Part shown: piece after piece, positions 44,987 through 55,879 of the stretch
How the letters are laid out: every line of letters begins with the position of its first letter
How positions within the stretch are numbered: position 1 is the first letter of the stretch
Assembly (NCBI GenBank): GCA_031399085.1
Contig: JANNOQ010000048.1
Coordinates: forward strand, 62,001 to 126,000
Origin: R-RK-3 sp031399085
GTDB taxonomy: Bacteria; Pseudomonadota; Alphaproteobacteria; Rhizobiales; Rhodomicrobiaceae
Reading direction: 5' to 3'
DNA length: 64,000 bases
Program-made: the position numbers and the translations under genes
The notes under the pieces: model-generated
The model's database searches: none
Seen by the model: the letters and a program-made list of their open reading frames with translations, nothing else
What the model was told of the DNA's origin: nothing

Positions 44987-45427
44987 ATGAACCGTCACGT
45001 ATCAGACCAAACGATCGCCGAGCGCCTGAAGATCGTGGGCCTGCGCCCTACTAGGCAGCGCGTGGCGTTGGGCGCCCTGTTGTTTGGCGCGGGCGACAGG
45101 CACCTGACAGCTGAGATGCTGCACGACGAAGCCTTGCGCGACAGCATTCCGGTATCGCTCGCCACGGTCTACAACACCTTGCATCAATTCACCGAGGCAG
45201 GCCTTCTGCGCGAGGTCGCCATCGAGGGATCAAAAACCTATTTCGACACCAACACCTCCAATCACCATCATTTTTATTTCGAGCATGACGGCTCGCTGAT
45301 GGACATCGAAAGCGATACAGTTTCGGTTCTTTCGGTGCCGCAGCTGCCCGAGGGCATGGCGGTTTCCCGGATCGACGTGCTGGTGCGCCTGGTCAAGAAA
45401 GACCGGCAAGCGCGTCCTTCTAGTTGA
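44987..45427 (+). CDS. irr: Iron response regulator Irr (Fur family)
   Basis: A 146-residue Fur-family repressor/activator. The winged helix includes GLRPTRQRVALGALLF and SLATVYNTLHQFTEAGLLRE, and the haem-sensing HHH motif lies at residues 93-95 in NHHHFYFEHDG. Irr controls haem synthesis and iron export and is lost when haem is plentiful. The N-terminal Cys-Pro haem regulatory motif of Bradyrhizobium Irr is absent, as in many other Irr proteins. The Irr box in front of mbfA at 36931 is a likely direct target. The 3' end overlaps the convergent SH3 gene by 8 bp. Confidence 0.95.
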   Translation: MNRHVSDQTIAERLKIVGLRPTRQRVALGALLFGAGDRHLTAEMLHDEALRDSIPVSLATVYNTLHQFTEAGLLREVAIEGSKTYFDTNTSNHHHFYFEHDGSLMDIESDTVSVLSVPQLPEGMAVSRIDVLVRLVKKDRQARPSS

Positions 45428-45965
45428 CCTTTTCGCCTGGATAGGCGCCCCAGACGAAATCCTGGGCGATATAGCCGGACACCCCGCCGGCAGTGATTTT
45501 GCACCAAATTCCGTCGCACACCGACACATCGCCGAGTACACCCGGAGCGAGTTTGGCCGTTAGCTGTGACGACTTGCTTGCCCCGTCCTGCAGGTCGACG
45601 GTGCGCGTATTCGCTTCCCAGGGCGCAACGAGGACGGTGCGCCGGCCGCTGAGCAACGTCCCGAGCACCCAGCCAGTTGCGCCCTCGCTGTCGCGCACCT
45701 GGCGCCAGACGTCTGATTCCGCGATCACCTCGACAGGCAGCCCGGCGCGCCGGAAGACCCAGGAAACGCCGTGATCCCAGCCCGGACCTTTGCGCACATT
45801 GACCTCGTCGGATTTGAGGCTCACGAAACGCGGCGTCGGCAACCCGCTGCTCGGACCTTTCTTGCGGGAGGACAGGTCGATGCCCGCGTTTTGCGCGCTT
45901 GTCTGATGGCCAAGAGCGGCGGTCCAGCCTAAGCTAAGGGCCATAATGATCGCAATGCGGCTCAC
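45420..45965 (-). CDS. Exported SH3-like (SH3_4 type) protein
   Basis: A 181-residue exported protein. It starts at a GTG with GGGAGG six bases upstream (45965), giving a signal peptide with hydrophobic core IAIIMALSLGWTAAL. Two bacterial SH3-like modules follow, recognisable from SLKSDEVNVRKGPGWDHGVS and LAPGVLGDVSVCDGIWCKIT. Such modules bind cell-wall peptides or glycans. A frame to 46247 exists but lacks a ribosome site and would put the signal peptide internally. It overlaps the irr stop by 8 bp and is divergent from the next dehydrogenase. Confidence 0.85.
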   Translation of the reverse strand: MSRIAIIMALSLGWTAALGHQTSAQNAGIDLSSRKKGPSSGLPTPRFVSLKSDEVNVRKGPGWDHGVSWVFRRAGLPVEVIAESDVWRQVRDSEGATGWVLGTLLSGRRTVLVAPWEANTRTVDLQDGASKSSQLTAKLAPGVLGDVSVCDGIWCKITAGGVSGYIAQDFVWGAYPGEKVN

Positions 45966-46155
45966 TGTTTGCCTCCCTTTGCGCGCCACGCATGACGCAG
46001 GCGCTTTAATGTCGCGCGGAATGCGGTCTGGCAAGATATCTCCTGCTTTGTCATTGCCAGCAGCTTCTGGTAGACAAGGGGCCGGATTTTGCCGGATGAT
46101 CTTTTCGCACTTCATAAAACTCTGAGATGACTTTCCCCCCCGGGAGACGTTCCGA

Positions 46156-47148
46156 ATGAATTCCGAAAAACCTCTCGTCATTGTCACAAGAAAGCTGCCG
46201 CACGCGGTCGAGGCGCGGATGCGTGAATTGTTCGACGCCCAGTTCAATCAGACCGACGCGCCGATGAGCCGGGAGGAGCTTATTCGCGCCGTGCAGGCCG
46301 CGACAGTGCTCGTTCCGACCGTTACCGACCGGATCGACCGAACGGTTTTGGCGCAAAGCGGGCCGAATTTGAAACTTATCGCCAATTTCGGCACCGGCGT
46401 TGACAATATCGACCTGGAAACGGCCCGCAACCGCGGCATCATCGTTACCAACACCCCAGGCGTGTTGACCGAAGACACCGCCGATATGACGATGGCCCTC
46501 ATCCTCGCGGTGCCGCGCCGGCTCGCCGAGGGCGCAAAATTCCTGAGGGATGGCGCCGCCGATTGGCGCGGCTGGTCGCCCACCTGGATGTTGGGCCACC
46601 GCATTTACGGCAAGAAGCTCGGCATTATCGGGATGGGCCGGATCGGGCAGGCTGTGGCGCGGCGGGCCCGCGCGTTCGGGCTCGACATCAACTACCACAA
46701 CCGCCGCCGGGTGCTCCCAGAGATCGAGGCCGAACTTGGCGCGACCTACTGGGAAAGCCTCGACCAGATGCTCGCCACTGTCGACATCGTCTCGGTAAAC
46801 TGCCCGCACACGCCAGCGACCTATCATCTGCTCTCGGCGCGGCGTTTGAAACTGCTGCAGCCGAGCGCCTTCGTCGTCAACACAGCGCGCGGTGAGGTCA
46901 TCGACGAGAATGCGCTCGCCCGCATGATCGAGGCGAAGGAGATCGCCGGTGCGGGTCTCGATGTGTTCGAGCACGAGCCGGCGATCAATCCGCGGCTGCT
47001 GAAGAGCAACCAGGTGGTCGTGCTGCCGCATATGGGATCGGCGACGATCGAGGGCCGCATCGACATGGGCGAGAAGGTCATCATCAATGTGAAGACCTTT
47101 CTCGACGGCCATACGCCGCCGGATCGGGTCCATCCCGCCATGTTCTGA
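46156..47148 (+). CDS. D-2-hydroxyacid dehydrogenase (glyoxylate reductase-like)
   Basis: A 330-residue NAD(P)-dependent D-isomer-specific 2-hydroxyacid dehydrogenase. The coenzyme motif is LGIIGMGRIGQAVARRA, and the catalytic Arg, Glu and His are in NTARGEVID, GLDVFEHEP and LPHMGSAT. The sequence most resembles glyoxylate/hydroxypyruvate reductases, but the substrate cannot be fixed from motifs. A GGGAG site precedes the ATG at 46156. The neighbours do not suggest a pathway. Confidence 0.9.
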   Translation: MNSEKPLVIVTRKLPHAVEARMRELFDAQFNQTDAPMSREELIRAVQAATVLVPTVTDRIDRTVLAQSGPNLKLIANFGTGVDNIDLETARNRGIIVTNTPGVLTEDTADMTMALILAVPRRLAEGAKFLRDGAADWRGWSPTWMLGHRIYGKKLGIIGMGRIGQAVARRARAFGLDINYHNRRRVLPEIEAELGATYWESLDQMLATVDIVSVNCPHTPATYHLLSARRLKLLQPSAFVVNTARGEVIDENALARMIEAKEIAGAGLDVFEHEPAINPRLLKSNQVVVLPHMGSATIEGRIDMGEKVIINVKTFLDGHTPPDRVHPAMF

Positions 47149-47332
47149 GGCAAGCCGCCGGTTACTCTTCAGGTAGAAAGCAATTTAAATCAAAAACATA
47201 TAGCCTTGGCCGGGGATGGCGTCCTAAATGCGATGCTGACGTCTGTTCGGCGTAATCGACTTAAAGCGCTGGGAAATTTTGATGTGTCCCCGCGCTCCGC
47301 CAGCTGCTCGGGCAAGGGTGTAGGGGGATTTT

Positions 47333-47785
47333 ATGAACGCAGCCGCAGTGCTCGAAGCGATGGTGGAGACCGGCCATCAGATCGACAGCCAGTGGTCGAT
47401 GTATATCGTCGTCCATCTCGGCCTGTTCTGGTTTTTCTTTCTCGTGCATCGCCCGCTCCTTTTGATCGAGCGCGCGACCGCCCTATTTGCCTATAGCGCC
47501 TTCGCCTTCATTAACGGCAATGCGCTAATCAGCACCTATAATCTTGTGGAAGCGATGCGCCTCGATCTGGTGACGCGTTTTCGCAGCGATCTCGCCAATA
47601 CGCCGGAAACCGCGCGCTGGCTCGCCGGCGCCTTCTACGGCGATCGCGGCGAGCTGATCATGGTCACGCATTTCGGCGCATTCGCGATTGTGGCGCTTCT
47701 GCTGATCTTCAGAAATGTAATGATCCGCCGCTACGAGCGGCTTTTCCCGAAGCACGCTCCGAGTGGCACTGGGCTGCTTGGGTGA
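47333..47785 (+). CDS. Hypothetical three-helix membrane protein
   Basis: A 150-residue protein with three hydrophobic segments (MYIVVHLGLFWFFFLVH, ATALFAYSAFAFING, HFGAFAIVALLLIFRN). The loop between the second and third is polar (RLDLVTRFRSDLANTPETAR). A GGGGG stretch seven bases before the ATG supports translation. No family was recognised and no conserved catalytic residues stand out. The preceding 184 bp (47149-47332) hold no gene. Confidence 0.65.
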   Translation: MNAAAVLEAMVETGHQIDSQWSMYIVVHLGLFWFFFLVHRPLLLIERATALFAYSAFAFINGNALISTYNLVEAMRLDLVTRFRSDLANTPETARWLAGAFYGDRGELIMVTHFGAFAIVALLLIFRNVMIRRYERLFPKHAPSGTGLLG

Positions 47786-47815
47786 GTCTGCTCGGGTTAG
47801 CTGGCCCTCAGCAGT

Positions 47816-49327
47816 CTACTTCTTGCCGACAAGCAGTAGCGCGCCGTAGGCATCCGTCAGACCGGCCCCAAAATCGTGGTCCTGCCCCTTCGCTCCGAGA
47901 TCGCGCGCGGCCTTGACCAGTACGCCGCGGATCGTTTCCGTCGTGAGCTGCGGATTGCGCTCCATCAGCAGAGCGATGATCCCGGTGACGTGCGCGGCGG
48001 CAAACGAGGTGCCGGAGAGATAATCGAAGCCCTTGCCCATGACGGGCGCAAGGATGTCCACGCCCGGCGCCGCCGCCAGCACATAGCCGCCGCGATTGGC
48101 CTGACCGTAGAGGGCATCCGCTTGATCGGTGGCGGTGATGGCGATCACCTTGTCATGCGCGGCGGGGTAGGCGGGCGGCGCATCCGGTCCCTCGTTTCCC
48201 GCCGCCGCGACGAAAACAGCGCCGCGCGCATAGGCGGCGTCGATCATTTCGATCAAGAGCGGGTCCCGCCGGCCGGCAAAGCTCATATTGAAGATCCGCG
48301 CGCCCTGGCTAAAGGCAACATCGACGGCGCGCGCGAGCGTCGTCGCGCTTGTCATTGGCGGCGCTCCCGGGCGTTCGGCAGCAAATGCGCGCATGGCGAG
48401 GATTTTCGCGCCCGGCGCTACGCCCCTTATGTCCCCGCTTGCGGCAATGATGCCTGTGATCGCGGTGCCGTGCATATCTGGGCCAAGAACGCCTCCGTTT
48501 ACCGCATCATAAAGGGTGAGATTGGCGTTTTTCAGCGATGGATGGCTGGCATCCACCCCTGAGTCGATCACGGCCACCGTCATGCCCCGGCCGCTGACCA
48601 TCGCCTGCGCCGCCGCCACATGCATCTTCGGTAGCGCGTACTGCAAATCGGCTTGCTTGCCAATACCGCCCTGCAGCCAATAATATGAATCTGCCGATGC
48701 AAAGCCGACACCCGGCACGTTGGTCACGGCCGCCACGATAGTTTCGACCGGCCGGCCATCCGGCACGCTGAAGCGGTAGACGCGGCTCGTGCCGAGCAGC
48801 GTCAAGCTCATCGTCTCCAAGAGGATCAGGTTGTAGCTTTGGGCGACCTGCACTGCAACGATGTCCGGCTCCTCGCCGCGGACCATCAGGACGATTTCGC
48901 CAGGTTTGAACTGTGGCCGCTCGGCGAGCATGGCTGCCACGCTCTGCGGAAAGGGCGGTATGTCGGACGCGCTAAATGAAGGCGGCAGCAATCGCCCTGG
49001 CGGCAAAGGACCAGCCTGTTGCACCGGCGGACGGGAAATCTGCCGCTGTTTTTTCACCTTTGGCCCCGGATCGTCATCGACGGCGGTGTTCGCCTTCTTC
49101 CGGCGCGGCTTCGTTTTGTCGGGCTGTTCGGAGTTGTTGCGGAGGCCTTCAATAATGGCTGGGGCAAACCTCAAGATGAGCCCGCCGGCGTTGCCGCCGC
49201 CGCCGCCGCCCGACCCACCCTGGGTGTTTCTTTGAGCGACCGCTGGAGTCAACGCTGCGATCAGCAAACAAAAGACGCACAACCCCGCCAGAAAGCCAGT
49301 GACGCGAGCGGCATTTATTCGGTTCAT
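47816..49327 (-). CDS. Secreted S8 family subtilisin-like serine protease
   Basis: A 503-residue exported protease. A signal peptide (GFLAGLCVFCLLIAALTPAV, cleaved near AVA-QR) is followed by a Gly- and Lys-rich linker, a region of about 75 residues (about 143-217) with the beta-alpha-beta pattern of a subtilase propeptide, and the catalytic domain. The triad is Asp255 (VAVIDSGVDASHP), His286 (MHGTAITGII) and Ser441 (LSGTSFAAAHVTGI), with Asn378 as oxyanion residue. It lies 63 bp downstream of the anti-sigma gene on the same strand, so the protease is probably part of the sigma-factor regulon or acts on the anti-sigma factor. Confidence 0.93.
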   Translation of the reverse strand: MNRINAARVTGFLAGLCVFCLLIAALTPAVAQRNTQGGSGGGGGGNAGGLILRFAPAIIEGLRNNSEQPDKTKPRRKKANTAVDDDPGPKVKKQRQISRPPVQQAGPLPPGRLLPPSFSASDIPPFPQSVAAMLAERPQFKPGEIVLMVRGEEPDIVAVQVAQSYNLILLETMSLTLLGTSRVYRFSVPDGRPVETIVAAVTNVPGVGFASADSYYWLQGGIGKQADLQYALPKMHVAAAQAMVSGRGMTVAVIDSGVDASHPSLKNANLTLYDAVNGGVLGPDMHGTAITGIIAASGDIRGVAPGAKILAMRAFAAERPGAPPMTSATTLARAVDVAFSQGARIFNMSFAGRRDPLLIEMIDAAYARGAVFVAAAGNEGPDAPPAYPAAHDKVIAITATDQADALYGQANRGGYVLAAAPGVDILAPVMGKGFDYLSGTSFAAAHVTGIIALLMERNPQLTTETIRGVLVKAARDLGAKGQDHDFGAGLTDAYGALLLVGKK

Positions 49328-49390
49328 GGCGCACTCCCTGAACGCTTATTGGCGGCGTGACGCCGCGCTCGTCGCCCGCGCATTTCCAGC

Positions 49391-50068
49391 CTAACCCGCA
49401 GGCGCCAAGAAGGTCACTATATCAGTTTTTTGCCGCAGCTTCGCCAAGATCGTATCGCGTTCCGCCGTGGACAGAATGCGCGGCGAAACGCGCAGTTTGA
49501 ACATGCCGCCCGGCTTGGGACCATCGACGATGGTGCCGCCGACCGATTGCAGCAGCGCAGCGATCTCGCCGGCGCTTGCCGTCTCGGCGAAACGAATGAG
49601 CAGGAGCGTGCCGGCCTCGGCGGATTGCGCCTGCTTGCCGGAAGCGACCCGATAGCCGTCATCGCCCGCGTCGCGTAAATTGAGCGAAATCAGCGCCGCC
49701 GCTTGCACGAGGATCACCAACACGGCCGCGGCCGCCGCCAGCGCAAGGCCAGGCGAGAGCCCTTCCGGCAGCCACCGAGTCCACCATGCCTTAAGACCAG
49801 CTCCGGCTTGCGGCATGGCTCCCGCGTCAGCGGCGATTTGCGCCATAAGCCGGTCGCGCGCCGAAAAGTTCGGCATTCCAAGCATCTCATTGCCCGCGAT
49901 CGTCTCAGCCAGCTCCTCCCGGATAAGTGCCAGCCGCGCCGTCATCTCCGGATGGAGACGCAAATAAGCCTCAACGCGGCGCATGTCGGCGGCGCTTAGC
50001 CTGCCGGTCTCATACCAGGGCAGCAGCATCTCGATTTCATCGCGCTCTTGAATTTTGGCATCAATCAT
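49391..50068 (-). CDS. Membrane anti-sigma factor with a protease-propeptide-like C-terminus
   Basis: A 225-residue single-pass membrane protein. The N-terminal cytoplasmic part (IEMLLPWYETGRLSAADMRR, then HPEMTARLALIREELAET) matches short anti-sigma domains. A hydrophobic helix (about 107-130) follows, and the periplasmic C-terminus (about 152-225, TLLLIRFAETASAGEIAALL to DIVTFLAPAG) has a beta-alpha-beta-beta-alpha-beta pattern like the segment before the catalytic domain of the adjacent S8 protease. The ATG at 50068 overlaps the sigma stop by 4 bp (ATGA) and has GGGGA at good spacing; one at 50074 is less likely. Anti-sigma identity is inferred from position and architecture. Confidence 0.75.
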   Translation of the reverse strand: MIDAKIQERDEIEMLLPWYETGRLSAADMRRVEAYLRLHPEMTARLALIREELAETIAGNEMLGMPNFSARDRLMAQIAADAGAMPQAGAGLKAWWTRWLPEGLSPGLALAAAAAVLVILVQAAALISLNLRDAGDDGYRVASGKQAQSAEAGTLLLIRFAETASAGEIAALLQSVGGTIVDGPKPGGMFKLRVSPRILSTAERDTILAKLRQKTDIVTFLAPAG

Positions 50069-50625
50069 GGCCATCCCCGGTCAAGACCGGCCTCCCGTAT
50101 CATTTCCGCCAGCTTCTTGCGTGCGTAGAACATTCGCGTTTTCACAGTGTTTTCCGGGATGCCGACGATCTCGGCAGCCTCCGTCACGGAGGCATCGTGA
50201 TAGTAAACAAGGTCAATGATGGCGCGGTGATCCGGCGACAGGCGCTCGATGCAGGCGCGCATGATGTCCGCCTTGCCGCGCTTTTGCAGGGCGACCTCGG
50301 GTGTGTCCTCCTCATCTGCGATCTGCGCGGTGGCGGCTTCGTCGAGCGCGGCTTCGCCGCGCTTGCGCATCAGGCTGATCGCCCGGTTGTGGCCGATGGA
50401 AAACAGCCAGGTTGAAACGGAAGACCGTCCCTCGTAGCTGCCCGCCTTGCGCCATGTCTCCAAAAAGACTTCATTCATCAGCTCTTCCGCCACTGCCTCG
50501 TTCCGCGTCAGCCTCGCCAGATAGCGGTAGAGGCGGACATGATGGCGCGCATATAGAGCGGTCATGGCGGTCTGATCGCGAGCGGCGATGCGCCGGATGA
50601 GGTCCCGGTCGTCAGCGGCCGTCAT
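50065..50625 (-). CDS. ECF sigma factor
   Basis: A 186-residue ECF-type sigma factor with only regions 2 and 4. Region 2 includes RYLARLTRNEAVAEELMNEV and STWLFSIGHNRAISLMRKR; region 4 is RLSPDHRAIIDLVYYHDASV followed by IPENTVKTRMFYARKKL. The stop overlaps the anti-sigma start by 4 bp, the standard sigma/anti-sigma arrangement. No ECF-type autoregulatory promoter can be named with confidence upstream. The signal sensed is unknown; the downstream exported protease suggests cell-envelope stress. Confidence 0.93.
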   Translation of the reverse strand: MTAADDRDLIRRIAARDQTAMTALYARHHVRLYRYLARLTRNEAVAEELMNEVFLETWRKAGSYEGRSSVSTWLFSIGHNRAISLMRKRGEAALDEAATAQIADEEDTPEVALQKRGKADIMRACIERLSPDHRAIIDLVYYHDASVTEAAEIVGIPENTVKTRMFYARKKLAEMIREAGLDRGWP

Positions 50626-51089
50626 GATCGCGCCAGCCTCGACGGTGCGCGTCGTCGTATCATGGGTCGCCCCAGCTGGGAAAAAGGTTCAATTGGATGG
50701 ACGGACAGTCTTCCGGATCTGACGGTTATGGCAATGCCGAGCTTTGACCGTAATAAATTGGTCAGCCGCAAATGCTCACGACGTGACGACGGCATACGTA
50801 AAAACCGAGTTGCGTGCAAGCAACATAAACTGTCAATTCCGCAATATTTCGCCGCGTTGAGTTTTGGGAGATGCCCCATCCTCAGTTGTATACGTAGAAA
50901 ATCTGAGGCAAAGCATTGTTCTTGACGTCCAGAGCACCTCATCATCTACAAGCCTATCCAAGGTTGTGGCGGCCTATTTGAGCCGATAACCGATCAGTTA
51001 ACGCCAAACTCAAACCTTATTGCAAGCTGCTTAGCACTTTGCAAATCATGTGAGCGACAGTTTATCGTTCAGTGTTGGGTTTCGTTATC
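50626..51089. other. Intergenic region between the ECF operon and a divergent membrane protein
   Basis: About 460 bp with lower GC and no supportable gene. It must contain the ECF sigma promoter on the minus strand. A 10-bp palindrome cccagctggg lies at 50671-50680, next to a TGAACC-like element read on the minus strand (50686-50691). Short open frames exist on both strands but have no ribosome sites or family likeness. Confidence 0.45.
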
Positions 51090-52748
51090 ATGAGTGCGCC
51101 AAGTAGCCTGCAATCTGCTCTACCGTTGTACCGCACGGAGCGCGTGATCGCGTCTTTGACAGTCGCTTGGGTGGTAAGCCTTACTACTTACATGATCTTC
51201 CAAGACCATGTTCTGTCCGCGAGCAGCATGTATTTTCTAAAGATTATTCTGTCGCTCTCGGGCGCGGTGATGCTGGCGACGCTGCCGGGATTTCTCGACG
51301 TAAACTACAATCTGGGGGGATTTTCGGTCAGGGCGGCGGGGGGCGCGGCGGCTTTCGTGTTCATTTACACGCAATCGCCGAATCTGCCCGTATTAAAGCT
51401 CGATCCGGCAGCGCGGCCCGCCCAGCAGCAAGAGCGGGCGCCGGCTAAATCCGGCCATCTCTCGTCAATTCCAGACGAACTCCCAATTTTGATGGCGTTT
51501 TCTTTCGCCCAGGCGAGCGTTCGGGGAGGGCACACGCGATCAGAGAGCGTGACCGTTTACGCTGACTCCTCTGGCGCCGCTTCCGGCTCAGGCACGCTGA
51601 GCGGGGCAGGCATTGGCGAAGCGGTGCGTGCCGACGCTGGCGCCGCGGTCCAAGCGGCAACCGCCTACGTTCAGAGCGCAATTCAAAGCCTGCGTATGGT
51701 GCTGGACGCAGCGGCGGGCGCGTTTCGCCAGGGCGTGAGCACAGTCATCGCGAGTGCGAGGCGATTGTTCGGCGTCGAGGCATCTGGCGCGGGTACCGCG
51801 CAGAACATCGCGCTGGTCACGGATGAGTTATCGGGCGGCCTCGACGCGCTGACAGACCCGCTGATTGGACAAGATGCCTCGCCATTCACAACGCTGCTGA
51901 CGGGCCTTGGCTCAGTGACGGAATCGTTTGCGGGCAGTCTTACAAGCACAGTCGAAGGCATCGTTTCCGCTACGGACAAAACTGTCCAAACTCTCGCCTC
52001 CAACGTTCAAAATACGACGCACAACGTGCTGGAGGGCGCGCAAGGGCTTGTGGGCGGCGTCACTGGATTGCTGGACGATACGACGGGAGGCCTGGCCTCC
52101 GGGCTAACGGCGCCCGCCAATAAACTCGCCGGCGGCGTTGCCGAAACGGCGGGCACGCTCGTCGACGCCGTCATGCCGAAAGCTGCGGAGACGACCAGCC
52201 ATATTTTGAATGGCGTCGGCGCGGGGCTTGATCGGATTACCGAAGGGCTCAATGCCGTATCGCCCGCGATTGTGTCGGGAATCAACCCAGATTTCGTCTC
52301 CGCTCATAGCCTGCCGCTTGTGTCCGGCGCCGAATCTCGCGCGCTCCTCGGCAAGCTCGATGGAACGCCCGGCGCGCTGACCGATGGTTTGGGCGGCCGC
52401 GAATCGGGCTTGCTCCGTGCCGGGGGCGACACATCGCTGCTTGCAGACCGCTTCGCCGACCCGCTCGGCGGGGAAAAGATGGCGACGGGCGCCGCCTGCA
52501 TCTCCGGCTGCGGGCAAGGATCAATCGCTTCGTCGGGAGGTGGATTAGCGGATGCGGTGGGCAACGGTCTCACGCAACGGCCCCTGCTCGGCAGGTTGGA
52601 CGACAATGGCTCCGGCACGGGGGCTGGCCATGCCGGTTCGGCGGGAGGCGCAGACCAAGGCGGACGGGGCGGCCCGATTTCATCGGCGGTTGGGACGGCT
52701 GGCTCAATCGCCAAAGGCGTGACGAATACCCTTGGCAGGCGACGCTAA
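51090..52748 (+). CDS. Large low-complexity membrane-anchored protein
   Basis: A 552-residue protein. Residues 20-110 contain three hydrophobic segments (IASLTVAWVVSLTTYMIFQ, KIILSLSGAVMLATLPGFL, AAGGAAAFVFIYTQSPNL). The rest is rich in Gly, Ala, Ser, Thr and Leu in irregular helical repeats such as GLVGGVTGLLDDTTGGLASG and GVAETAGTLVDAV, then a Gly-rich C-terminus ending in basic NTLGRRR. Only two Cys are visible (CISGC). No family was recognised. It is divergent from the ECF operon. The ATG at 51090 has no strong ribosome site; a GTG at 51072 is possible. Confidence rests on length and sustained coding appearance. Confidence 0.65.
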   Translation: MSAPSSLQSALPLYRTERVIASLTVAWVVSLTTYMIFQDHVLSASSMYFLKIILSLSGAVMLATLPGFLDVNYNLGGFSVRAAGGAAAFVFIYTQSPNLPVLKLDPAARPAQQQERAPAKSGHLSSIPDELPILMAFSFAQASVRGGHTRSESVTVYADSSGAASGSGTLSGAGIGEAVRADAGAAVQAATAYVQSAIQSLRMVLDAAAGAFRQGVSTVIASARRLFGVEASGAGTAQNIALVTDELSGGLDALTDPLIGQDASPFTTLLTGLGSVTESFAGSLTSTVEGIVSATDKTVQTLASNVQNTTHNVLEGAQGLVGGVTGLLDDTTGGLASGLTAPANKLAGGVAETAGTLVDAVMPKAAETTSHILNGVGAGLDRITEGLNAVSPAIVSGINPDFVSAHSLPLVSGAESRALLGKLDGTPGALTDGLGGRESGLLRAGGDTSLLADRFADPLGGEKMATGAACISGCGQGSIASSGGGLADAVGNGLTQRPLLGRLDDNGSGTGAGHAGSAGGADQGGRGGPISSAVGTAGSIAKGVTNTLGRRR

Positions 52749-52792
52749 CGGCGCGTTTAAGATTGCATGTCTACATACTGCGGTGATTGACG

Positions 52793-53128
52793 ATGTTCAA
52801 ATTGGCGATCTTCAAATTTCTGGTTGCGGTTTCTCTTCTTCCGGCAATTTCACCAGCCGAGGCGGTGCCCGGCGCTTCTCAATCGTCCCTCGTTTGCGCG
52901 GCAAGCTCCGCCGCTCAGGCGCGTCAATGCCTGCCGCATTCGACCGGCGGCTTGCGGCCGGCGCGGGACATCCGAGCAGGCGCCAATGGCGGCGGCGGCA
53001 GTTGCTGGAGCGCGTGCTTTGCCAATTACAATGAATGCATGGACATGCGGCCGAAAGAACTCTGCGTCGCAGTCATGAAAACCTGTCTGGAAACCTGCGA
53101 CCGGCTTTCGAACCGGCCGGGCATGTAG
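52793..53128 (+). CDS. Small exported Cys-rich protein
   Basis: A 111-residue exported protein: signal peptide MFKLAIFKFLVAVSLLPAIS with cleavage after AEA. The mature chain has eight Cys, six in two mirrored groups, CWSACFANYNEC and CVAVMKTCLETC, each with a CxxxC pair. Disulfide-bonded folding in the periplasm is likely. It follows the large membrane-anchored gene after 44 bp on the same strand, so the two may be co-expressed. No family was recognised. Confidence 0.7.
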   Translation: MFKLAIFKFLVAVSLLPAISPAEAVPGASQSSLVCAASSAAQARQCLPHSTGGLRPARDIRAGANGGGGSCWSACFANYNECMDMRPKELCVAVMKTCLETCDRLSNRPGM

Positions 53129-53146
53129 CCGAGGCCCAACGTTGGG

Positions 53147-55846
<2,700 letters not shown>

Positions 55847-55879
55847 TGCCCGTCTTTGCTCTCCAACTCTTATCCCGCT

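Noticed and set aside
50664..50691. ECF autoregulatory promoter upstream of the sigma gene
   Set aside because: A TGAACC-like element is present but no convincing -10 element follows at standard spacing.
50662..50925. 87-codon plus-strand frame in the ECF intergenic region
   Set aside because: No ribosome site, poor codon pattern and no family likeness.
53135..53146. Terminator between the Cys-rich gene and metH
   Set aside because: CCCAACGTTGGG is a perfect palindrome but has no loop and no T-run, so it would not form a terminator hairpin.
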